64,000 nucleotides of DNA from Stachybotrys elegans (lineage: Eukaryota > Ascomycota > Sordariomycetes > Hypocreales > Stachybotryaceae), in NCBI GenBank assembly GCA_020746835.1, contig JAGPNK010000002.1, forward strand, positions 2,046,001 to 2,110,000, written 5' to 3'. The notes under the pieces are model-generated. The model searched no databases. It was not told where the DNA came from and saw only the letters and a list, made by a program, of their open reading frames with translations. A program made the position numbers and the translations under genes. Shown piece by piece: positions 1-10,010 of the stretch; the stretch's first letter is position 1, and each line of letters starts with the position of its first letter.

Positions 1-229
1 TCCATCACCGTCATCATCTTTCTCATCAAATTTCCTCCATCTCGACAATTCCATATACCGCCACTCTTCTACTCTTCTCTCCCACCCAGCAACAGATAAT
101 AATTCTTCTCCTCACTCCAACCATCTATCTAACGCCATCCTTCCTCCGCACGCCAACTCAATTCACATCACATCCCTCTACTTTCGCAATCCCCCGATAC
201 TTTCCCACTACCTTACCCCTCTTATCAAA

Positions 230-937
230 AGTAAGTTTGGTCGGGTTCTTCTTACATATAGTCCCAATCTCCCCGCACTCCTGGCCAAGGTTGATTCCCC
301 TTCGTTACACTTAGACCACTATCAACCTCCGACCTTTGACATTCCCCTTTCATCCCATTCATTCCCTTTGACCCGTCTCTCCATCCCAAAGACAAGCATA
401 AAAGTTGGCACATATTTCCCTCCCATCTTTACCCCCTTGCACAGTCGCGTCATGATCATTCACTAACATGACCGCCCAGTGACTCGCTCTCACAAGGCCA
501 ACGACCGAGACCACAAGGGCCTCGCGGACGGCACTGCCGCCCCAACAGAGCATCTTCCGCGATTCTTTGCCAAGAATGGCCATCTCGACACAGACCCCAA
601 TAAGGTCAAGAAGGACGGCTGCGGCAAGGGTAATTGGTAGGTTATCTGCCCATCAACCCTCTTCTCTAGTATGCATGTCTTGTCCGACAACAGCTAACAT
701 GTCATCAGGGGTGGCTTTGGAGATGAAGTAATGGATGAAAACTTCCGCTTCACCAACGCTCGACGTCGCTCCAACAGCAGCAGCTTCTCTCACCACACCG
801 CTGACTTGAAGACCAAGTTTGAGATCAACGAGCCCGAGCCCGTCTTTGAGGAGGAGCTCCACGGCCCTCTCCCTGAAGAGGCTGCCGATGACCTCACCAA
901 GACTGATTCGTCTGAGAGTGGACGCTCGTCTTCGTAG
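230..937 (+). CDS. STF2-like protein (ATPase-stabilizing factor / hyaluronan-mRNA-binding-like family)
   Basis: A 128-residue protein is obtained by joining 230, 480-636 and 709-937. It begins MTRSHK, as yeast Stf1/Stf2-type proteins begin MTR plus a polar residue, and carries the family core around PNKVKKDGCGKGNWG followed by FGDE. The tail is acidic and serine-rich. Intron 1 (231-479) starts gtaagt, has a CTAAC branch point near 463 and ends ccag. It falls inside the start codon: base A at 230 joins TG at 480-481. No other ATG upstream opens this frame; the two ATGs in the intron run straight into stops. Intron 2 is 637-708 and cuts the Trp codon of GNWG. In yeast the family stabilises the inhibited F1Fo-ATPase and has been linked to desiccation tolerance; the role here is inferred from family membership only. 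Confidence 0.85.
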
Positions 938-1877
938 AGGTCATCCAACCCCCAATCTACCGCTCATCCCTTGATGGACGAGCCTTTGCCGAGGGCGCCA
1001 TCCTGTGGACGCACCTCGGTGGGATGTTTTACTAGAACCGATTTATTTGCTTTAGTTGGCGACGAATCTCTTTAGGGCACGCTGAGCTGCCTGGGGAAAG
1101 CTGATGTCGGCTTACTTCCTGGCACTGGCTGGGTTCTTGAGGATATAGTTGGCACATTTATCACGCTGCAGGCACCAGCCCAGCGATGAAGCGATGTATT
1201 GCTGTATTATCACTCAGGCGCATGATGATACGACTGTCACGGCTTAGATAGACAAAATCCAAGCCTCTTACCACGCCCTTCTGTGCCCTTTCTTTTGCAC
1301 TCCTGCCATCACGTTGGACATGATCACGCAAATCGTCCCATCCCATGGACGCTCATTGCCTCGAGCCAATCTTGGGAGCAAGCAAGCCTGCCAAGGTACG
1401 AGCTGGCCTGCTACCCATATTGAGGTTACTCTCACACACCCTCATTCTTCGGGGCCAGCTGGCGCACCCATCATTGCCCTTAGCCCAAGTCTCGACCACT
1501 CTTTTTACTTTCTTGATAGGGCGGCAGTCGGACTCGACGTTCCATCCAACCATGTACGTAAGACTGTGCGTGCATTATGACATCCGACTACATGTACCAA
1601 GAGAAACCCCGCTTCTGCTGCGTGCATGTCGCTCCCGCGGGCGGAACACCATACCATTGTTTCTTCTTGTCGTCTTGTTGGGGAGCGTGTCGATCGGTCC
1701 GTACCCAGGGTGGGCTCTCCCCTCCCCTCCCCTTTTAGTGATTCCTGGAAGATCACACGGGGGGTTTCGTCATATCTATCGCCTGCTGGGGACAGGAGTG
1801 GCAAGCAGGTGATGAAGTATTACGGTGGTTCCTTGTCATGGGTTTGTTCCTTCATATAAACTGCATGAGAGGAGCTT

Positions 1878-1901
1878 CTGCTGCTGCTGCTGCTGCTGCT
1901 G
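1878..1901 (+). repeat. (CTG)8 trinucleotide microsatellite
   Basis: Eight uninterrupted copies of CTG lie in intergenic DNA. On the opposite strand this reads CAG. It is not inside a supported coding region. Confidence 0.95.
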
Positions 1902-2775
1902 TGGCGGCCATGGTGAGAGCCTGCATCTGTCCAATCTAGCCTCTGGGCTTCCCATGAAGCCAAGAAGAGCCGGACCTCTCCTCCCAGATAAGGGCCCAGG
2001 TGGCTGTTGGGATAGAAACGGTACTATTCTAGACTTTTGGGCTAGACGAGGTGCGAAGTGTGATTCGCGATACCTCTTCTGGATGGAGATGGTGTGCTGA
2101 GCGCAACCCCACACCATATAGTCTGGGAACCAGCCATTGGAGTCCGCGCGGCAGCGTGCGGTATCTGGCAGTTATGGGAAGGGGGGGTTGGCACAAGGAG
2201 GTGGCCGCTTTCTGCCGAGAGTGTGTCTGGTGATGGTGTGTGGGCGAGGTTTCTCCTTGCTCTCAGCCATGGTACGGATGTAAATTTGACCAGGTATCTG
2301 CCGTCTGCCTCGAGCGAGACGTCTTGATACTGACACAAAACACCATGGCTTGAGCAGCTAAGTCCATCCAATTGCCACCCCTTAATCAGCCATCTTCCAA
2401 TGGCCATGATGCTGCATGTCTTGTAATTGAGTGTGATGGTCAATGGTCATGATTGACGATATGCAAACTGATGCCCACCATCAACCTCTTCCCTACGGCG
2501 CAACCTACAGTAAGCGCAACCCCGCCCAAAAAAAACAAAAACAAAAAACTGAGCACCCGTACAGTCAACCCAGGGAAGGGAGAAGAAAAAAAACAGAGCG
2601 TGAGAAGAAGAGGAAGCATTCGTACGATAGGAAGGGCTTGAAGAGCCCTCACTGACACCAACAGACAGTTACCTACCCTGTAACAAGATGAAGCTGGGTA
2701 CCACGGCCCCGCTTCGCGTCCCCTCCCCACGTTCCGGCATCCGCCAACGGGGCTGAGTAACTAGTACTAGCCAGT

Positions 2776-2789
2776 GCGCGCGCGCGCGC
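2776..2789. repeat. (GC)7 alternating purine-pyrimidine tract
   Basis: Fourteen bases of strictly alternating G and C, about 280 bp upstream of the Spf27 start codon. Such tracts can adopt Z-form DNA; any effect on the promoter is speculative. Confidence 0.9.
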
Positions 2790-3072
2790 CAACCACATCT
2801 CGCCAGGCTGAGGAAGGGCTCCCAAAAAGATATTATCATCATCATCAAACAAATCATTCCTCTCTCTTCCCTCGCGCAACAATCCAAAAAAAACAACCTC
2901 CAAATCTGATCGACACCGTATTCGCCGCGCACAGAATTGGCTCTCCAAACACCCTTCCTTCCATTGGAACACGCGCCGGGCGCCCTGAGAAACACCACAT
3001 TTTCTTGCCCGCCTTTTCTTGACCTTTTTTTGCCTGTTTCTTCGCAACAGAAAGCATTCGTCGCCAGCAACC

Positions 3073-3787
3073 ATGTCTCTCCAGCCAGCCTTCCACGAGT
3101 CGCTACCCTGTCAGTGCTCTTCTTCGCCTCCCCCCCCCCCCCCTTGCTCAATCACCACGCCTTTACTGACGCTCTTTACCCGCAGACATTGACGCCGAGC
3201 CGAGCGCCCAAGAACTCGCCGCCGCCCGCGCCCTCATCTCCGCCGAAGAGGCCCTCTCGCCCCCCCTCAACGCCCCGACGCCGCCCCCCTCCAAATTCTC
3301 CCCAGCAATCCAGGCCGAGCTCGAGCGCATTGCCTCGGGCGACGCCGCCCCCCTCCAGCCGTCCCTCGACCTCTCCCGCTACGAGGCCCAGGAGCCCGCC
3401 GCCGCCGCCGCCTCCCCGGACGTCCTCCGCGACGTCCTCGCAAAGGCATACGTCTCCCATGCCTACCTCGAGGCCCGCTGCCAGAACCTCGACCTCCTCG
3501 ACCGCTGGGGCAAGAATGCCTGGCTCGTCGGCAACTACCAGTTCGAGGCCGACCTGCGCGCCCTCGAGAAGGAACTTGCCGACGTCAAGAAGCACATTGA
3601 CGTCGTCAACTACGACCGCAAGCGCCGCCAGGACGACGTCGCCGCCGAGGTGCACCTGCTGGAGGAGAACTGGCGCAAGGGCATCGGAAGGGTGCTCGAG
3701 ACTGAGCTGGCCGTCGAGGACCTCAAGACCCAAATCCGTGAGGAGCTGAGGAATCGCAGCGCAGCTGACGCCAACCCACCACAGTAA
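3073..3787 (+). CDS. Pre-mRNA-splicing factor Spf27 / Cwf7 (BCAS2 family)
   Basis: Join 3073-3109 and 3186-3787 gives 212 residues, the usual size for the BCAS2/Spf27 family. This is a core subunit of the Prp19 (NineTeen) complex that activates the spliceosome in the nucleus. After a short first exon (MSLQPAFHESLP) the protein continues YIDAEP, a low-complexity Pro/Ala stretch, then the helical family region with a run ALEKELADVKKHIDVVNYDRK and LLEENWRKGI typical of the long C-terminal coiled coil (residues about 110-200). The intron starts gtcagt, has a CTGAC branch point, contains a 14-base C run and ends cgcag. The product is convergent with the PKA regulatory gene downstream. A 270-codon proline/serine-rich ORF in another frame over the same stretch is a shadow of the GC-rich codons. 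Confidence 0.9.
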
Positions 3788-4476
3788 CCATGCATTTTGA
3801 GCAGCATCCGGTACTGCTAGAGCCGAGCCGCTGCGAAGGGACTTGTACAACTGAAGAGAGGGGGTTGTCTGTTCCATGTTACACACCTACAAATAATTAC
3901 AAACTCATGCACATGTCATCTGGGAATTGGCGCTGGGAGAGTTGGGATACGACACAAAAAGATTATTATGGAGGCAAGGGCGTTTTCTGTTTTCACATCA
4001 ACAGGCCATAATACTTTAACCCAGATATGATGCCGTACTTGTTTAAGAATGATATCCATCAAACTTCCGTACCTCAACATCTGCATAGAAGCACCCTGAT
4101 CAGTCCCTTCAGGAAGAAGTATTCATATTGGTGACGGTATCGAACAAGGTATCTGGTCACTTGTAATCTCTGCCTTCCCATTCTGTCCCATCCCCTGGGT
4201 AGCCGAGCATTAGGATAACGGGCAAGAAAAAAAAACAATCCCTCTCAGCAACGCCAACTCAGCCATAGCAATGTTCCCGACAGCCCACTTGCCCGATGAA
4301 GGCTGTCTTAGCCTTCTCCCGCTTTCACTCAAACGGTGTCCTCCCTCCTTCGCGATCATTCTTTCCAGTCACGTATTCGCCAAGAAATCGCCCTGTGATG
4401 TTTTTGCTCTCCTTCTCCACATCCAGTAGACAGGACGAGAGCCACCAATAGTCACAGAGCCCAATCGGTCATGCTT
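3788..4476. other. Convergent intergenic region (3' UTRs of Spf27 and PKA-R genes)
   Basis: The two flanking genes run toward each other, so this 689 bp should hold both 3' UTRs and polyadenylation signals. No further coding region or repeat is seen. Confidence 0.6.
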
Positions 4477-5704
4477 TTATGCCCGCTCCAAAGGATCTGT
4501 GTCCTCTACTCCCGACTTGACACCCTCGTACTTGGTGCGCCGCATGATTCCTTCCACGGGGCCGAGGAGCCTCTGGAAGGCATCTTTGCCGAGCGTTGCC
4601 ACCTTGACATCGGTTGAAGCAACGACGCTCGCGGCTCGGGGCGCATCGTTGAGAAGGGCAAGCTCGCCAAAGAAATCGCCCTTAGTGTAGTGCAACACCT
4701 TATTGTTGCTGTCACCCTTGTATGCGTCTGCTTCGCCGCTCTCCAAAAGGTAGAAGGAAGTGCCCACATCCCCTTCACGAATGATGACACTTCCAGGCGC
4801 AAATCTCTGCGTCTCAAGGGCATCCGCAATCTTGGATCGCTCATACGGTGTGAGGGTCGAGAGCAGTGGCACCTCCTCGAGGAAGCTCTCATACATTCGC
4901 CGACGAGCAAATGTCGACTCCATAAGAATACGACGGAAAGTCAGTCGGTCCAATGCCCAGAGGGTGCATCCAGGTTCGGCCGAGATGACAGTAGCGGCAC
5001 GCGGAGCGTTGTACATGAGCGCAAGCTCGCCAAATGAGCCACCGGCCTGGATGTTTCCAACCTGGGTTCCCATGCCATCAGGGCCGGGCTGGAGAGCTCC
5101 ACTAGAGTTCACAAAGACATCAAATGAGCCCTTCTCTACAACGTAGAAGAAGTCTCCAGCATCACCTTGGACAATCACCTGCATGTCGTTAGCTCAAGTG
5201 CATATACGTGGGTGAGAGAGAGAGAGAAAAAGAAGAGAAGAGAAAAAAGGGGAGGGGCTTTAAGCTCACCTTGATACCCTTGGCGGGGATGGGCTTCTCT
5301 ACCAGAGCCCCGAGGATTTGAGCGCTCTGCTCTTCTTCGAGGTGGCTGAAGAGGAAATTGCCCTCAATGGACTTCTTCAGTCGATCGAGCTGGTCGGCCG
5401 TTTTGTCGTGGAACGGAGGCGACCAATTGTCGTACGAGTCGGAGCTTGGTTTGAGCGATTCGGCCGATACTGATGTTCGGCGGCCAAAGTTATACTGCGC
5501 TGGGTAGTGGTCTGGGTCGGGTATGCCCCTCGCGGTACGAGGAACATCGGCTGAGGCGTCACCGCCAAAGGGAGCAGAGAAGCTGGAGATGGGTCCAGAA
5601 GGGACGGTGTCGTTCTCCTCCTCCTCGACCAGACGGCCCATGCCCACAGACGACCCAAAAGGGTTGGCGTTTGCGCCGAACGGGCTTGAGAAGGGCGCAG
5701 ACAT
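4477..5704 (-). CDS. cAMP-dependent protein kinase regulatory subunit
   Basis: Minus-strand exons 5704-5270 and 5178-4477 give 378 residues. The N-terminus is low complexity (MSAPFSSPFGANANPFG) as in other filamentous ascomycete PKA-R proteins. An autoinhibitory site RRTSV lies at residues 75-79, with the serine in place so it is a substrate-type inhibitor. Two cyclic-nucleotide-binding domains follow; their phosphate-binding cassettes read GGSFGELALMYNAPRAAT and GDFFGELALLNDAPRAAS, keeping the Glu and Arg that contact cAMP. I do not see a dimerisation/docking helix at the N-terminus, and the open frame upstream of 5704 does not look like one. The protein holds the catalytic subunit inactive until cAMP binds. 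The intron (5179-5269) begins gtgagc and has a GCTAAC branch point. Confidence 0.96.
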
Positions 5705-7973
5705 GATTTCCTCTACCCGGCAAACGCAGACTTTACGTGGGAGGTAGTGGTGCGCAATGAAACGAGGCAAATATGCGAAGTGTTGAATTGCGCGTGGAAG
5801 ATAGTGCTGTTCGTCGCAGGAGCGGAGACGGTCGGGCGAATGATGCGGATAGCGATGAGGGGGGCGCCTAGTAGTCACCGAATGTAAGCCTCGGGAGCCG
5901 ACCAACGAATCGCACGGAAGAGTACAGCTGCGAATGTAGGGAGTGAGGAAGACGGGCAAGGCTGAGGCGAGATGGTATGTGCTTGGGGTGGTAGGCAGTC
6001 AGAGAGGTGTCTGACACTGGCGGTAAAGTAGTATCGATGGTGGGGAAGAAGATTGCACCACCCACAGTATTCTGGTCGTCCGTCCACCAGATCGGCTCTT
6101 GAGCTGCGCCGAGGTTAGTATGCTGCGAATGGTGTGTGCTACAATGGAAATGTGTGAATTCGTCCTGATTGTGCTGTGGGGGGGAGAAGCGATGAGGATT
6201 TCTGAGGGACTATCGAAACAAGACCAGGCGCAACGTCGCTGTGGTGAGGCTGCGTCCGTGGAGTGTGCGGGGAGTGTGGCAGAAGCTAACGGAGGGAGTC
6301 TTACAGGTGTTGAGGGTGTCGGGAGAGTAAGGAACAGTCATTGTGCACGGGGAAGGGAGGATATATGCAGCGTGATAGTAAGAGATCTTCGGGATATGCC
6401 CCTCTCGAGAAGCAGAGGTGCACGGCAGGTGAAGGATTCATAGAGAGGTGGGTGGGATGCAGGGCAAGGCAGGCAAATAAGTATATAAGGCAAGGTGCTT
6501 ATGCAGGCTTACCTGTCACAGAACAAAGCGCAAAGCTTGCAATAATGCAGAAATCGATGAAGGAGACGACGGAACCGAAGTGCAATGAGGACGGAAGCCG
6601 AGGCGCAGATGGCTGAGAATATGCGGGCGGGTAGACGGAGGGATGTGATAAGTGGCCAACGGTCCGAAGCCAAGTGGAAATATGAGCGACGACAAGTTGA
6701 CGAGGGGCGACAGCGTAGAGAGGTAGAGCAACTTGGGGGTGTCCGAGGAGGAGGAAGAGGAGGGAATCCTGGGCTGAGCAGGCAATGAATACTCCGGCCT
6801 ATACTGGCAAAATAAGAAGGCGAGCTGAGGGCGAGGATAAGGGTAAAGGCCAGCAGATGAGCGAGGACAAAGCAAGGCGAGGCAAAGTAGGTCTGGGAGG
6901 TAGAAAGATGGGAAAATGGGAAGATGGGATGATGGGATGATGGGAGATGGGGGGAGGCGAGGGTTTGGCCGATGACGATGGTGGGATAGCGGGCGCGCGA
7001 GCAGAGCAACAGCCAGCCAGCACGGGGAAGGAAGGAGGGGAGCCTACGAGGTATGAATGGATCCAGGCAGGGTCCTAGCTTCAAGGTACCTAGCGCGATT
7101 CCTGTGTCACGACAGTCATGCAACACTTGGTAGGAGCCCTATACACTGCTGCCTCCCTGTACCTCTTCTACCTCGGTACACTTGGACGTCCGTCAGTGCT
7201 GAAAGCGCCTAGAGACAGGCCCCAGGCCAAACAATAGATTTTTACTCAAATCCACCCTTTCTTGATGTAGGTCGAGAGAGCTCTCGGGGGGACGAGGGGG
7301 ACGAGGAAGAGGGGAAAGTTAGCGATAGTGGTGGGTACCACTAATAGAGCATCCGTGTCAAAGCACTGAGGTGAGGCTTAATGCCTTACATAGAATGGTT
7401 CTAGAAGGGCGCACGGCCTAGTCCGAAGGCAGTTAGGGCCTTTCGGGGCCTCCCGGGTATCGCTGCCTACCTCCTGTCTACCTTCAAGTTGGCTAGAATA
7501 CATGTAAAGCATGAACCGACCCAAATCTGCAGAGAAAATCATACAATAATCGACAACAAGCCGCAATCACAAACTCATCAAGCAACCCGTCCCAGAATCG
7601 CTTTCCAACGCCATTGACGAGAACCACCTTGCCGCGCCGGGGACAAGTACAGAAAGAAACATCAACCAGCTCCAATGTGCGCCATGATAATGCCAAACGG
7701 CCTCCCTCTCCCTCCCCTCGGCTCTCAGCCACTCCAGTCCCCTCTCAGGGTCAACTCTATGCGCCGCCTGTTTTTGCTGTGAACAACACACGCTCCATCT
7801 ATTCCAAGGTCGAATCCGCGCCGCTCGTAGTCGTATGGAGGCTGTTTTCGGCTGGGCAGCCACATTTGACCACATGGCCATCGACCGCCACCTTCGTATG
7901 TGCGACTGAAATAGAGAATTGAGTTCCGGCTCTCCCCTCACCTCACTTCGGCTGGACCGATGCCAGAGTCGTA
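5705..7973. other. Upstream region of the PKA-R gene and 3' region of hfi1, no gene seen
   Basis: This 2.3 kb is pyrimidine-rich on the minus strand just upstream of the PKA-R start, as expected for a long leader and promoter. Short ORFs present have no recognisable features. A purine-rich GATGG-type repeat occurs near 6905-6955. The right-hand end holds the 3' UTR of hfi1. Confidence 0.6.
6905..6955 (+). repeat. Imperfect GATGG/GGGATGAT tandem repeat
   Basis: Repeats of gatggga, gggaaaat, gggaagat and gggatgat make a roughly 50-base purine-rich stretch inside the presumed PKA-R upstream region. Confidence 0.7.
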
Positions 7974-9482
7974 CTATGACCCGACAGCCAGGCATGAATC
8001 CAGCAGACCATCAAGCATCTCAACGTCTTGGTTCTCCGCGCCCTCCCACCACATGTCGTTGTCAATATCCATAGCGTCGGAGTGGCCGTTGGGGAGGTCG
8101 TGGACATCGACACCGTTGATCCCTTTGCTACGGATCTCTTCCACACGGTGTTCGGGCTCCTTGCCCGTCGCCCACGTGTAGTCGTCCCAGTTCTCCAGCT
8201 CACCTTCTCGATATCCATAGAGCACCTGGCTGACGAGAATGGGGAAGCGTGCCAGGCCGATATCGGCCATTTCCAGGGCGACGCGGAAGTCCGCCATACC
8301 TAGAGGACCACGCTCGCTTGCAGCCTTGGCTTCGATGGGTAGCAAGCCGCTCTTATCCCGCGACAGCTCACCGCGCTGGAGAGCGTCTTCTTCCTGGTCA
8401 AGCTGACGGCGGTACCTTTGTGTCTGCACCCACTGCGTTCCTATCGCATTGCCGGCCACGCCCAGATCCCCTGGCTTGTTGCTTCGAGTCCGGCTGAACA
8501 CCTGAGTCAACACTTCTTTGATGAAGTTCTCAGTCGCAACAGACATTAGATGCGGCGCATCCGATGCATGTCCATTGACAAGACCAGCCTCGTAGCAGTG
8601 TGGGAGCATTCGAGCGCCAATCATGCTAACGTCGGGAAACTCCCCGGATTCCACGGCGAGTGGATGCGTGAACCGTTTGCGAATTTCGAGGTCGAGATCT
8701 GAGCGCATGGTTAGGAGGCTTGCCGTAGGCTATAGTGATTATGGAACGTACTCATATTATTGATTCCTCCACCAGCGCTTGGTGGCACCTCGTTCGTCGC
8801 CGTCGGCTTTCGGTAGGCGTCGGATATGACATTGTGAATATTCTCATATGGATCGTACTGGGCGTAGTTAGCACAGCTGGTTGAGAACCTGGGTTGCGTT
8901 TCCACAAACATCATTATGTATTAGGTCCTTGATACGCCGTCGGTCGCGCGCCGGGAGCTGCATCACCTCTCCCTTCAATCGTCGCTCGGCCGCATCGCCA
9001 GACACGGGTTTGCTGCCCGTTGGCGGTACAGGCTTATCGTTTGCGCTGACCCAAGGGGCAGGGCCCTGATCTGGCATTTCACGCGTGACATTGCCGTATA
9101 TGGCAGCAATGAGCTGGTTGTGAAGATGCTCCTTCTCGCCGTTCGCGCTCGTTAATATCGGGTCAATGACCGAGGAGAACTCGGTCTGATTCAACCGTCC
9201 TGCAGTTCAGGTTAGAGCGCGAATACCGGGCAGCAGCTGGCCGGACATACCCAACAAGAAGTTGGACAGTGAGTCTTTGTACACCAGCCATTGTTCGGGG
9301 CCGATGGCCGACTTGAGGGCGCTGTAAAGCGGTTCGAGGTCAATTCGGGCGGGGATGATCTGGCTCGTCTTGGGCGTCTTCTGGGATCCGGGGGCGGTTA
9401 TGGAGAGCGTTTTCGTGGATAGAATAGGAGTCGAGAGGCTGACAGTCGGACGGCTTAGAGCCGCGGGGTCTATGTCGGGCAT
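7974..9482 (-). CDS. SAGA complex subunit Hfi1/Ada1
   Basis: Four minus-strand exons, 9482-9251, 9199-8910, 8857-8752 and 8698-7974, give 450 residues. The N-terminus [12 protein letters not shown] leads to the SAGA-Tad1 family region with [20 protein letters not shown], then [19 protein letters not shown] across intron 1, which is the most characteristic block. A second conserved block follows ([14 protein letters not shown] across intron 2; [14 protein letters not shown] after intron 3). The C-terminus is acidic. The three introns are only 51-53 nt, with donors gtatgt, gtttgt and gtacgt. Hfi1 is a structural subunit of the SAGA histone acetyltransferase coactivator; it carries a histone fold that pairs with Taf12 in yeast. 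The gene is divergent from GCP3. Confidence 0.9.
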
Positions 9483-10010
9483 CGTCGGTCTGGGAATCAG
9501 CGACGAGGTCGCGTCGAACTGAGTGGGACCGCGCAGAGCGCAAACGACCTCATGAGCGGTGTCCCTGGGATGGCTGTGGTTATGCGATCACAAATACTGA
9601 ATTAAGTGGATGGGTTCGGCATCGTAAGGGTGCCGAATCGATGGATTACTGGGCTGATTGGAACGTAGGCAAAGGAGGCGTTGGTAGAGGTGAGGTCGAA
9701 ATTTTGCCGAGAGTCCAGCGCTGGGGGAGTTGCGCTACAGCGGCTGGGTACCCTATACCTGAAACAGTGCCGCCCAGGCAGCAGACAGCAAGTCTAGGCT
9801 ACTTGGCTGTGTTCATCCCACTCCCCCTCGTCGCGTATCGTCCGTCGCGTACCTGCCTTAGTTCCCCGTCATTAGTTGACTGCCATCGAACTTGGACCTC
9901 ACGACAGGGCAGACGTCAACAAAAGCACTGCGCCCCAAGACTTGCTGCATCCTGCGGAACACCTCGAGTATTAAAGGCCGGGCGCATCCCAGTCTTGCGA
10001 CAATGCAACC
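9483..10010. promoter_or_regulatory. Divergent promoter region between hfi1 and GCP3 genes
   Basis: These 528 bp separate two start codons pointing away from each other, so both promoters must lie here. I see no strong TATA box or repeated site. Confidence 0.6.

Larger units (their letters stand above)
938..3072. other. Intergenic region, no gene seen
   Basis: About 2.1 kb between two plus-strand genes. Short ORFs occur on both strands, but none shows a recognisable domain or a spliceable structure. The part nearest 3072 is the promoter and leader of the Spf27 gene. The region holds a CTG trinucleotide tract and an alternating GC tract, listed separately. Confidence 0.6.

Noticed and set aside
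2937..3749. 270-codon Pro/Ser-rich plus-strand ORF
   Set aside because: It overlaps the Spf27 gene in another frame, has low-complexity composition and no domain; the Spf27 frame carries the family signature.
7378..7480. Possible 5S rRNA or tRNA-like sequence (GGCCTTTCGGGGCC hairpin)
   Set aside because: A short hairpin only; no A/B box set, cloverleaf or 5S consensus can be laid over it.
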